Source of the DNA: an uncultured Draconibacterium sp.
Lineage (GTDB): Bacteria > Bacteroidota > Bacteroidia > Bacteroidales > Prolixibacteraceae
Length of the DNA stretch: 64,000 nt
Assembly: GCF_913060805.1 (NCBI RefSeq)
Contig: NZ_CAJXTC010000001.1
Span: forward strand, 62,001 to 126,000
Direction of reading: 5' to 3'
The translations under genes and the position numbers were made by a program. The notes under the pieces are model-generated. The model was not told the DNA's origin, did not search any database, and worked only from the letters and a program-made list of their open reading frames with translations. Of the stretch, positions 1 through 9,533 are shown piece by piece (the stretch's first letter is position 1; every line of letters starts with the position of its first letter).

Positions 1-2
1 AA

Positions 3-638
3 TTGCTGTCGTTTGCACAAAGCCTCGATGCCCTGCTTGCACCGCTGGGCGAAACCATTTCTGTTATTTACGATCCGTTTAAACATGCTCTGGTGGTATG
101 TGTCGAAACTTCGGCCAGTGCCATTGCCAAGCAGGTGGCACAGCAACAAACCGAAGCCCTGGGGGCTGCCGACCTGAAACGCGATAACCTCTTTCGTGGG
201 GTAAAATACATAACCCAGGCCTACCTGTTGCACCCCGATGCGGAAAAACAGGAAGCTGCTGTTGAGGTGGAAAAAGTAATTGCCAAAGTGGGCTGGCACC
301 TTAACCGCGAGGGGTACGATGAACAGTCGGCACTAATGAAAACCCTGTTAAAAGAGCTTACTGGTAAACAAGCTGCACGTGTGGCACTGTTGGGCATGAC
401 TGAATATGTTGATTTGCTAAATACTTCGCAAACCGAATTTGATGTTTTGCGCCAGGAACAGCTCGACCATAATACCGAAATGGAACAAATTAGTTCGATG
501 ACAGCCGTGCGCGGTGATTTGGAACAAGCCATAAAAGACCTGCTTGAAATCCTTCCGGGTTACTACCGAATGACCAATAATGAAACGCTTGGAACAGTGC
601 TTCCGAAAATAAAAGAACTGATCGACCGCACGGTATAG
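3..638 (+). CDS. DUF6261 family protein, 5'-truncated
   Basis: The reading frame is open to the first bases of the window, so the first visible codon (TTG) is unlikely to be the true start; perhaps 20-40 N-terminal residues are missing. The 211 visible residues are mostly helical and lack a signal peptide or membrane segment. The stretch ending KRDNLFRGVKYI (about residues 58-70) matches my recollection of DUF6261, a Bacteroidota family with no known function. The gene converges on the OstA-like gene and is followed by a strong terminator and then a 42-base tandem array. Family assignment is by recall. Confidence 0.7.
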   Translation: MLSFAQSLDALLAPLGETISVIYDPFKHALVVCVETSASAIAKQVAQQQTEALGAADLKRDNLFRGVKYITQAYLLHPDAEKQEAAVEVEKVIAKVGWHLNREGYDEQSALMKTLLKELTGKQAARVALLGMTEYVDLLNTSQTEFDVLRQEQLDHNTEMEQISSMTAVRGDLEQAIKDLLEILPGYYRMTNNETLGTVLPKIKELIDRTV

Positions 639-668
639 TAGGCAGTTGCAGTAATCAGTTTCCAGTAA

Positions 669-713
669 AAAAAAGATTCCATCTCTGCAAAAAAGATGGA
701 ATCTTTTGTTTTT
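669..713 (+). terminator. Rho-independent terminator of the DUF6261 gene
   Basis: A 14-base perfect stem (671-684 pairing with 694-707) with a 9-base loop is followed by a T-rich run. It lies about 30 bases after the stop codon at 638. The A-run before the stem means it could also work on the minus strand. Confidence 0.85.
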
Positions 714-789
714 AGTAAAACCTTCAAGTGTCTTAAAGACCTTGAAGCATTAATAAAATGCCAAAAACACGTAAAGCACTGAAATATAA

Positions 790-1041
790 GTTCTAGCAGA
801 TCTGCGGCTAACAACTTTTTCCTCAGAATTGCCAGCCGCAATTCTGCAAGAGCCAACCTTTCGCGTAGGTTTTGCTCCTGCAACTCAGCGAGAGCTTACT
901 TTTTCCGTAAGAAATGCTCCTGCAAATCAGCGAGAAGGAAACTTTTACAAAAGCTTGGCTCTTGCAGTTCTGCGACTGGCAACTTTTTGAGTCGGGCAGG
1001 TTCGTGCAAAACTGTATTTGGAAACTTTAGTTCGAATAACG
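790..1041. repeat. Degenerate 42-base tandem repeat array, about six units
   Basis: Six consecutive units start at 790, 832, 874, 916, 958 and 1000, each exactly 42 bases. The best units (874, 916, 958) share a GCTC-TGCA--TC-GCGA core followed by a AACTTTTT-like segment. On the minus strand the period is 14 codons and reads as AELQEQ-LR-RLAL-like units, but one frame-breaking stop lies inside the array. It therefore looks like a minisatellite or the relic of a repetitive protein, not a functioning gene. It fills the gap between two convergent genes. Nothing else is recognised in 714-1155 except word repeats near the end. Confidence 0.75.
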
Positions 1042-1109
1042 ATCTACGCAATTTTGTGGGAAGGGATGTTCCGGTGTTACAAAATCTTTACTGCGCTGCA
1101 GAATGACAG

Positions 1110-1155
1110 CATCCTTGCATCCAGTATCTAGTATCCAGTATCCAGCACCCAGCGA
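1110..1155. repeat. Intergenic word repeat (ATCCAGTATC-type)
   Basis: ATCCAGTATC-like words occur three times in direct succession, ending just before the stop codon of the OstA-like gene. Related words recur at about 11544-11562, in reverse orientation at 34400-34430, and at 46490-46515. Upstream (about 1080-1110) is a CTGCGCTGCAGAATGACAG word of the kind often seen in dispersed bacterial intergenic repeats. No coding sense. Confidence 0.5.
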
Positions 1156-2745
1156 CTATTGACCAGTGACTTCTTCTGTTGCCTCTTCCTCAATCACCTC
1201 TTTCTTCTCAGGTCTCCAGAAAATATCTTTTTTCGAAAGCGGACGAAGTTTTATTTTCCATTCGAAACCGGGCAGCGTTTTTTCGCTATCTTCCAGTTTC
1301 AGAATCGGTTTTAACTGTCCTTCGGGTTGTTTTTGGAAAGCAATTGCATCAATCTTTCCGTCTTTAAATCGAATACCAATATTGCTGCTTTCGGCTCTGT
1401 TTAATCCTATAATAGCCTCTTTGTCGCGGGCATAATACAGTGTTTGCCCGTTACCGTCAACATCAATATTTCGTAGTTTGCCGTTAACAATGTAGCCGGT
1501 CATGTCCTTGCCTTTAATCTGGTCGTAGCGCCCTGAATCCTGTTTCGAAATGATGAAACTATTTTTCATCATATGCATTTCGTTGGGAGCAGTGGAATGC
1601 TGAATCATTTCAATATACTCAGCACTCAATTGGTGCTGTTCGCTCCAGATAACCGGATTGCTGTGCAATTGAACCAGCGAATCTTTAGTGAAATACATCA
1701 ATGAATCGCAAAGTCCCTGTATATCTGTTCTGAAAAAGCGTACGCCATAGTAAGCCATTACAATATTTTCGCCGTCAATAGTGTCAGGGATACTTTTTAA
1801 GGTGTCGGCATGCATGAACAGGCTGTCGGTTTCGTTGTACGAAATAAAAACTGCCGAATCGGTGGCCGTTGCTGTTTCTTTTGCTTCGTTGTAGATTACC
1901 TTGTTTCCCTGAATAATGGTGCGGTTCTCATAATCTTCAATGTGAACGTTTCCTTCGGCATAGCCATCGCCATTTTCTTTGTTGTAGCTGATTTGTTTGG
2001 CCGTTAAAAGTTGTGTTTCGTTATACACGCGTGGCATTTCTTTCAGATCAGCTTCGCCGGTTTGGGTGTTGTACCAACCGTCTTCGGCATAAAGTGTATT
2101 CACCGAATCGCGAATGGTAGTTGGCCCTTTAAAAAAGATCACCTCAGTTTGCGTATTATAGCGCAGGTCTTCGCTGTTAATCGTGTATTTATCGGAGTAG
2201 CCAACAACGCTGTCGGTAAAATGTGCTTCGTTATTGTCGAGGTAATATTGCCCAACTTTACTGGTAAGCGTGTTGGTGCTGTCAACAATCTTCCCGAAAC
2301 AATCGTAGTAACCAACATTGAGGTTCATGTCGTAATCCAGCGTGTCGGTGTAAAGCGTAACTTCGGTATTCACCAGCTTTACATTGTTTATGGCCTGTGC
2401 AAAACTGCGGTCGCCATCGTAATAAACTTTTCGTGCATACAAGTGCAGCGTGTCGCCCTGGTTAATGTGTACGTTGCCAAAAGCATCTACGCGGTTCGAT
2501 CCTTCGTAGGTGTAGGCACTGTCGCAATACATTAAAATATCTTCATGACGGATGATTACGTCATTAACCAGACGTTGAGCATTGGCAACGTTCTCACTTT
2601 GTTCCAAGGTCTCCGCCTGCAAAATCTCCACACGTTTTTTTTCCTGCGAAAATCCGTTTGTGGCTACAAACAGAAGGAACAGGAAGAAAATTGCCGGGGT
2701 AAATTTGCGCAAAGTGGCGCTGCTATAAAAACGGTAAAAAGGCAT
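1156..2745 (-). CDS. OstA/LptA-like organic solvent tolerance protein
   Basis: A 529-residue secreted protein with a hydrophobic N-terminal segment (about residues 16-33) ending near a FSQ signal-peptidase site. The body is a long run of short beta-strand repeats around words such as DAFGNVHINQGDTLHLYA and GYAEGNVHIEDYENRT, typical of the OstA/LptA beta-jellyroll that carries lipopolysaccharide from inner to outer membrane. Bacteroidota often have such OstA-like proteins in place of canonical LptA. The C-terminus is acidic (EEEATEEVTGQ). Its ATG overlaps the stop of the upstream MoxR gene by one base (TAATG), implying translational coupling. It is the last gene of the envelope block. Confidence 0.85.
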   Translation of the reverse strand: MPFYRFYSSATLRKFTPAIFFLFLLFVATNGFSQEKKRVEILQAETLEQSENVANAQRLVNDVIIRHEDILMYCDSAYTYEGSNRVDAFGNVHINQGDTLHLYARKVYYDGDRSFAQAINNVKLVNTEVTLYTDTLDYDMNLNVGYYDCFGKIVDSTNTLTSKVGQYYLDNNEAHFTDSVVGYSDKYTINSEDLRYNTQTEVIFFKGPTTIRDSVNTLYAEDGWYNTQTGEADLKEMPRVYNETQLLTAKQISYNKENGDGYAEGNVHIEDYENRTIIQGNKVIYNEAKETATATDSAVFISYNETDSLFMHADTLKSIPDTIDGENIVMAYYGVRFFRTDIQGLCDSLMYFTKDSLVQLHSNPVIWSEQHQLSAEYIEMIQHSTAPNEMHMMKNSFIISKQDSGRYDQIKGKDMTGYIVNGKLRNIDVDGNGQTLYYARDKEAIIGLNRAESSNIGIRFKDGKIDAIAFQKQPEGQLKPILKLEDSEKTLPGFEWKIKLRPLSKKDIFWRPEKKEVIEEEATEEVTGQ

Positions 2746-3713
2746 TAAAGCAATTTGTCGATGATTTCGTCGATTGAAATATTTTCAGCTTCGGCTTTGT
2801 AGTTTTTAATAATCCGGTGCCTCAGAATTGATGGAGCAACGGCTTTTACATCCTCAATGTCGGGCGAATATTTTCCACGCAAAGCAGCATGTGTTTTCGC
2901 TCCCAATACGAGGTACTGCGATGCACGTGGTCCGGCACCCCATTTCAAGTACTGGTTACTAATTTCTGCCGCATTTTCATTCTCCGGACGGGTTTTTGCC
3001 GCCAGTGTAACTGCATAACGCAACACGTTGTCGTTGACCGGAATTTTACGAATCAGATCCTGATAATACAAAATCTCTTTACCTGAAATAACCGGTTTTA
3101 ACTCGGTGTTTTGTATGGTAGTTGTATTTTTTACGATGGTAATTTCGTCTTCCAGTTTTGGATAATCGAGCCACACCGAAAACATAAAACGGTCGAGCTG
3201 CGCCTCGGGCAGGGGATAGGTTCCTTCCTGCTCGATCGGGTTTTGCGTTGCCAAAACAAAAAATGGTTTGTCCAACTCAAAGTGCTGTCCGGCAGCAGTA
3301 ACCGATTGTTCCTGCATGGCTTCCAGCAATGCCGATTGCGTTTTTGGTGGCGTACGGTTAATTTCGTCGGCCAGAATAATATTGGCAAACAATGGCCCGC
3401 GAATGAATTTAAAATTACGTTCGTTGTCAAGAATTTCTGTACCGATAATATCCGATGGCATTAAATCGGGCGTAAACTGAATACGGTTGTAGTTTAGCCC
3501 CAATATTTTTGCAATGGTAGTAACCAGCAGTGTTTTCGCCAGCCCGGGAACACCGATCAGCAAAACATGACCACGGCTAAACAACGATATCAATACCTGT
3601 TCTATAATTTCATCCTGGCCATAGATTACGGTTGTAATTTCTTTTTTCAGGTCTTTAAATTTGGCCTGAAGTGCATCTAAGGCTTCAACGTCGTTTTTAA
3701 AATTCATAAACAA
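2745..3713 (-). CDS. MoxR family AAA+ ATPase
   Basis: A 322-residue cytoplasmic AAA+ protein with a Walker A variant GVPGLAKT (about residue 55), Walker B ILADEINR with the PPKTQSALLEAMQE sequence that defines MoxR proteins, sensor motif FVLATQNP, and a C-terminal lid domain. MoxR ATPases act as chaperone-like factors that often help membrane or metal-dependent VWA proteins mature. No VWA partner is adjacent; the nearest BatA-like protein is almost 48 kb away. The gene lies 14 bases downstream of the surA-like gene and overlaps the OstA-like gene by one base, so it belongs to the same transcript. Confidence 0.93.
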   Translation of the reverse strand: MFMNFKNDVEALDALQAKFKDLKKEITTVIYGQDEIIEQVLISLFSRGHVLLIGVPGLAKTLLVTTIAKILGLNYNRIQFTPDLMPSDIIGTEILDNERNFKFIRGPLFANIILADEINRTPPKTQSALLEAMQEQSVTAAGQHFELDKPFFVLATQNPIEQEGTYPLPEAQLDRFMFSVWLDYPKLEDEITIVKNTTTIQNTELKPVISGKEILYYQDLIRKIPVNDNVLRYAVTLAAKTRPENENAAEISNQYLKWGAGPRASQYLVLGAKTHAALRGKYSPDIEDVKAVAPSILRHRIIKNYKAEAENISIDEIIDKLL

Positions 3714-3727
3714 AAATTCGTGGGTTA

Positions 3728-5071
3728 TTATTTAATCCAGTTATCGAAATTAAAGTTGCAGTTAGCATAAGTTCTGTCGATACGGATATAGGTTTGCGAC
3801 TGGCGCTCGGCAATCCATTCTTCCAAAACCTGTTCTTTCTTTTTCGCCAGGTACAATTCGGCAAGCGTTTGGTAATCGTCTTGCAAGTTGGCCTTGTGCG
3901 AATCAATTTTCTTCAACAGCTTAATAACTTTATAAACCTCTTGCTGGTTTTCCATATCAATGGTTTCAAACGGATCTGAAATCTCGTTAAGGTTCATTTT
4001 GGTGATGATCTTACTTACATCGGCATCCACCTCTTCAATCGAAAATTTCGACGACATCGTATTGGCGTTAATGGCAATACCACCGTTGTTACGGGTGTTT
4101 TTATCGTACGAGAACATTTGAGCTGCCTGTTCAAACGAAATTTCATCGGTGCGAATCAGGTTGGCTAAACTGTCGAGGCGATCGTAAGCTTCTTCTTTTG
4201 CATCAACCGAAATTTTTGGTTTCATCAAAATATGGCGGGTTTGGATTTTACCACCTTGTTTGTCTACCAATTGAATAATATGGTAACCAAAGGCACTTTT
4301 TACAACGTTCGATACTTTATCACCTTTCAGGTTAAAAGCTGCTGAAGCGTAGGCGGGATCAAGTTGTGCACGGCCTGAATAGTTAATAACTCCACCATCT
4401 TTTGCCGATGGACCTTCAGAGTAAATTACGGCCATTGCTGCAAAGCTCGAACCGTTTTCAATACGTTTTTTAATCTCACGCAATTTTGCTTTTACGCGGT
4501 TTTCCTCTTCCAAATCAACTTGCGGCTGAACAGTAATTTGTGCATACTCGTATTGCGTAGGAATAGTAGGAATTTCATCGTTGCTTAAGTTGCGGTAGTT
4601 GTATCGCACTTCCGATGGAGTTACCGTTACATTCTCAACAATTTTCGAGCGCATTTGCTGGCTCAACAACTGCTCGCGAATGGCTTCCTGCATGTCGGCT
4701 TTAATACTTGCAATTGGTTTGTTGAAGTAGGTTTCAACAGCGCTTTCGGTACCAAAGTGTTGCAGGTACATTTGCAACTGCGCATCCATTTGCTGGTTTA
4801 CCTGGCTGGGTGTTACCGATATTAAGGTATCGAGTTCGGCTTCGGCAACCAGTAGTTTGTTAATCAAAAAATCTTCCAGAATCTCGCATTTCATATCTCC
4901 TTCAGAGGTAATTCCCTGCGCTTGCTGGTTAATGTTCATGTTTTCGATGTCCGATTTCAAAATAACGTTACCACCAACCACGGCTACAATTTGGTCGATA
5001 ACCTTATCCTGAGCATTTGCTCCGGTAAGTACCGCAAGCATTAGCATCATTGTTACAAAAATTCTAGTCAT
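3728..5071 (-). CDS. SurA-type periplasmic peptidyl-prolyl isomerase
   Basis: From ATG at 5071 it is a 447-residue secreted protein with a clean signal peptide (MTRIFVTMMLMLAVLTGANAQ). A longer frame from 5101 adds ten polar residues ahead of the signal peptide and overlaps the upstream gene, so the inner start is preferred. Domains in order are a SurA N-terminal chaperone region (about 25-160), one parvulin/PpiC domain with GGVINYSGRAQL and SAFGYHIIQL (about 165-275), and a second beginning at QTRHILM (about 280-380). SurA-type chaperones escort beta-barrel proteins to the outer membrane. It is the third of three consecutive genes of this class. Confidence 0.9.
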   Translation of the reverse strand: MTRIFVTMMLMLAVLTGANAQDKVIDQIVAVVGGNVILKSDIENMNINQQAQGITSEGDMKCEILEDFLINKLLVAEAELDTLISVTPSQVNQQMDAQLQMYLQHFGTESAVETYFNKPIASIKADMQEAIREQLLSQQMRSKIVENVTVTPSEVRYNYRNLSNDEIPTIPTQYEYAQITVQPQVDLEEENRVKAKLREIKKRIENGSSFAAMAVIYSEGPSAKDGGVINYSGRAQLDPAYASAAFNLKGDKVSNVVKSAFGYHIIQLVDKQGGKIQTRHILMKPKISVDAKEEAYDRLDSLANLIRTDEISFEQAAQMFSYDKNTRNNGGIAINANTMSSKFSIEEVDADVSKIITKMNLNEISDPFETIDMENQQEVYKVIKLLKKIDSHKANLQDDYQTLAELYLAKKKEQVLEEWIAERQSQTYIRIDRTYANCNFNFDNWIK

Positions 5072-5093
5072 CTTATTTTCATTAATTTGTTTC

Positions 5094-5945
5094 CTATTCA
5101 TATATTCTGAATTTCTTTTGTCTCACACCTTCTGTGTAAATATTTTCCTCAATTTCTTTTAAGAACTTGATCTTGCGCTGATTCAGGATCAGATTCTTGA
5201 TGTTCTCCCGAACAAATTCAATCGGAGCCAGGTCGTTACTTAGCTTGAAATCATGAATGCTGACAATATAGTAATAATTTGAATCATTCATTTCATACAG
5301 CTTGTTCCGCGTCAGAAAGGTCTCGGGATCGTCCACTTTTTCCGGAAAGTTCTTTTCCAGCACCTGGAAACTTATCCATTCGTCGGCCGATATGTTTACT
5401 TTCTTGGCGTATTGCCCGCAATAATCGCGAAGTTCGTCAATCCCTTCGGGCGAAGTGTCGGCAATCAACGATTTTACCAGATCAGGATCGGCCAAATCGC
5501 CCGGAATCATTACAAACGTTGCTTTTACAATGCTGTTGTTCAGGTTGAAATTTGCCGGATTACTGTTGTAGAATTCTTCAATCTGCTGGTCGGTAACAAC
5601 AGTGTCCATACGTTGCCTGATCAGCTCGTTTTTGTATTTGTAAATAATCAGAGAGTTGCGATATTCTTCAATTTCGTTACGAAGGTCTTTTTGCTCGTCG
5701 CTCAGGTTTTCATCGGCCTTTTGAATCAGCAACTCCTGCTTAACCCATTTGTCGATGTAATTCTGGCTCATCGAGATACTGTCTTCTCTGCTGATTCCTT
5801 TGGGCAGAATTTCTTCCACCTTAGATTTGTAAAGCACTTTTTCTCCAACACTGGCAACCGGCTCATCGCTAATGTCCGACGAGCATGCGGCAAGAGCAAT
5901 TGCCAATGCAACGATAAAACCATATGTGAGTTGCCGTTTAAACAC
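5094..5945 (-). CDS. SurA-N-like lipoprotein without a clear parvulin domain
   Basis: A 283-residue protein with a lipoprotein signal (lipobox LAAC, cysteine at residue 21), so probably anchored in the periplasmic face of a membrane. The middle resembles a SurA/PpiC N-terminal chaperone region, including YIDKWVKQELLIQKADE. The parvulin hallmarks seen in the two neighbours (the GYHII strand and the GG-YF loop) are missing. It may therefore be a chaperone without isomerase activity. Its start overlaps the end of the 5938-7836 gene by eight bases, so the two are translated together. Confidence 0.75.
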   Translation of the reverse strand: MFKRQLTYGFIVALAIALAACSSDISDEPVASVGEKVLYKSKVEEILPKGISREDSISMSQNYIDKWVKQELLIQKADENLSDEQKDLRNEIEEYRNSLIIYKYKNELIRQRMDTVVTDQQIEEFYNSNPANFNLNNSIVKATFVMIPGDLADPDLVKSLIADTSPEGIDELRDYCGQYAKKVNISADEWISFQVLEKNFPEKVDDPETFLTRNKLYEMNDSNYYYIVSIHDFKLSNDLAPIEFVRENIKNLILNQRKIKFLKEIEENIYTEGVRQKKFRIYE

Positions 5946-7836
5946 CTTCGATGGAATTTAGCAGTTTTTTATCCACTTTAACCTTGTACTTGCGGCGCAA
6001 TTCCTTTATCCACTGTTCTTCCAGGTGGTCCTGGTAATCCGATATAAAAAGGCCGCGCGCTTCATCCAGCGTTTTTGGTTCCGGTTCAATTTTGTCGCCA
6101 CGAACAAAAGTGGTGGCGCTGTCAAAATCTTCCGGGTCTTTGCCATTCCAAACGTAATAATCCACAATCGGATTTTGGGCTTCTTCCCAGGCACCGGTTT
6201 CAATAGTAATGAGTTCTTCGCCATTGGCATTTATGTGTGCGAGTACTTCTTCGGCATTCATGCCGGCACCAAAAAGGTTTTCAGCTTCTTCGCGAACCGA
6301 CACATCTTTGCAGGTAATTATATGACCTTTAAAACGGTCGCCCCATAGGTGTTTGTCCTTGTCTTTTTGGTAGAATTCTTCCAAACCCGCAGTGTCTTGT
6401 GCTGCATAGTTCCATATTTTATCCTGCGAAATATTGAACAGCAAAATGCCGTCGTGGTATTCGTTCATCAGGTAGCGGAACTCGGGGTATTTCTCTTCCA
6501 GTTTTGAGTCTTCCAAATTGGTGATCTCATCGCTTACCCAATCGTTGTATACCGAACGATAGGAGCCAACTTTAATATTTTTTCGTGCAACAAACGCGGA
6601 AAGTTCGTCTGCGCCATAGCTTTTATTGTCGATAGTGAAGAATGTATCTTCAGGTAAAGAAGAATTGCCCGCAATGTTTAGCTCTGCTAATTTTGCTTTG
6701 GCAGTTTCGTTTTCCGTGAAGTTGTATTCTTTTTTCAGTTTCTCAACAAATACTTTTTTCCCCGATGCCAGTCGTGTAGCATCTTTTTTTATCTGACTTT
6801 CAATCGATGCACGGGCTTCTTCGAAAGGAGGAACCGGGCGTGCACTTAGTCGTTTGATAATGTGGTAGCCAAAAGGCGTTTCCACAGGTTTCGAAATATC
6901 GCCATCGTTTTTCAGTGCAAATGCCGGATCAGAAAATTCCTTTACGATCCTGCCAGCCGAAAACCAGGGCATTTCGCCACCACGAACGGCAGAGCGCCGG
7001 TCCTGCGATTCGTTTTTAGCCATTTCAGCAAAATCAGCACCATCGAGCAGTAAATGGTAGATGGAGTCGATGGCAGTTTTTGCTTTTGCCTTTTCCTCGG
7101 GAGTGGCATTCCTGGCCACGTTTTTCATGATATGGGCAACCTGTAATTCTCCTTTGTTGGGGCGTGTATCGAGCACCTTAATCAGGTGGTAACCAAAGTC
7201 GGTGCGCACCGGATCGGAAACTTCTCCAACAGGCGTGTTAAAGGCAGCATCTTCAAAAGGTGCCACCATAGTAAACGCCGAAAAATAATTCAGGTGGCCT
7301 TTGTTTGTTTGCGCCGAAGGATCTTCCGAGTATTCCACCGCCGCATCTTCAAAAGGTTTCCCGGCAATTATCTGGTTTCGAATGTCCGTTATTTTATCGA
7401 GTACCTGCTGTTCTTCTTTCGCCGACGCATTTTCATCTACACGCAACAAAATATGACTGGCGTCAACTTCCAGTTTCATGCGGCGGTAAAGTTCCTCTAC
7501 CTGGTGCTCGTTAAATTCAATATCGGTAAGATAAGGCGCTGCAATCTCTTTCCGGTAACCGGCCAGTTCATTAATGAAAGCCTGGCTGGTATCCATTCCT
7601 AAGTTCTCAGCTTCAGTAACTTTTAGCTTAAAGTTAATGAACAGATCGAGGTATTCTTTGGGTGTTTTTCTATCGGCATCGGAATACAGATTGTTGTTGT
7701 TCTTGTTGTAAATGTATTCAAATTCATCTTTGGTAACCTCGTGGTGCTCAATCGTTAACAACACCTCGGAAGGTTGTGCCACAGCCTGTAACGTAATGAC
7801 AAGAAAAAGAACCAACGAAAAGAAAATTCTGTTCAT
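5938..7836 (-). CDS. Periplasmic peptidyl-prolyl isomerase with two PpiC domains
   Basis: Starting at ATG 7836 gives 632 residues with signal peptide MNRIFFSLVLFLVITLQAVAQ; the longer frame from 7878 would place 14 polar residues ahead of it. Two complete parvulin domains follow each other: SHILLRVD to TDFGYHLIKVL (about residues 120-225) and AHIMKNV to TPFGYHIIKRL (about 230-345). The C-terminal half is a long alpha-helical region without a recognised domain. It probably folds outer-membrane proteins, together with the next two genes. It lies 85 bases downstream of guaB and may be read from the guaB promoter. Confidence 0.9.
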   Translation of the reverse strand: MNRIFFSLVLFLVITLQAVAQPSEVLLTIEHHEVTKDEFEYIYNKNNNNLYSDADRKTPKEYLDLFINFKLKVTEAENLGMDTSQAFINELAGYRKEIAAPYLTDIEFNEHQVEELYRRMKLEVDASHILLRVDENASAKEEQQVLDKITDIRNQIIAGKPFEDAAVEYSEDPSAQTNKGHLNYFSAFTMVAPFEDAAFNTPVGEVSDPVRTDFGYHLIKVLDTRPNKGELQVAHIMKNVARNATPEEKAKAKTAIDSIYHLLLDGADFAEMAKNESQDRRSAVRGGEMPWFSAGRIVKEFSDPAFALKNDGDISKPVETPFGYHIIKRLSARPVPPFEEARASIESQIKKDATRLASGKKVFVEKLKKEYNFTENETAKAKLAELNIAGNSSLPEDTFFTIDNKSYGADELSAFVARKNIKVGSYRSVYNDWVSDEITNLEDSKLEEKYPEFRYLMNEYHDGILLFNISQDKIWNYAAQDTAGLEEFYQKDKDKHLWGDRFKGHIITCKDVSVREEAENLFGAGMNAEEVLAHINANGEELITIETGAWEEAQNPIVDYYVWNGKDPEDFDSATTFVRGDKIEPEPKTLDEARGLFISDYQDHLEEQWIKELRRKYKVKVDKKLLNSIEGV

Positions 7837-7921
7837 TTTACACCATCGGTTTATATTTGAACAACTCTGTTTGAGCAAATTGCGATTGTTTTACACCCAT
7901 TCGGGCAAAAGCAGCCCGCGC

Positions 7922-9403
<1,482 letters not shown>

Positions 9404-9428
9404 CTATTTTAATGTTTTTATTAAAGCG

Positions 9429-9436
9429 CAAAACTA
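9429..9436 (-). promoter_or_regulatory. Probable guaB promoter -7 element
   Basis: On the minus strand this reads TAGTTTTG, an exact match to the Bacteroidota -7 consensus TAnnTTTG, about 32 bases before the guaB ATG. No good TTTG -33 box is seen at the usual distance. Confidence 0.55.
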
Positions 9437-9533
9437 CAAAAAAATAGTGGACCTGAACCGATTTATTTCGGCTGTAGCTACTTTTGAAGAATAAAAATTG
9501 TTAAAGGTTAAAATGATTTCTTAATTTGTATTA

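Noticed and set aside
563-883. Minus-strand 106-codon frame with AELQEQ-like units
   Set aside because: It is the readable part of a degenerate 42-base array, is broken by a stop upstream and runs into the DUF6261 gene in antisense.
790-1041. CRISPR-like array
   Set aside because: Units are degenerate along their whole length, there are no conserved repeats with unique spacers, and no cas genes are in the window. The same applies to 39226-39499.
2011-2535. Plus-strand 174-codon frame
   Set aside because: Antisense of the OstA-like gene with no recognisable protein features; a shadow frame.
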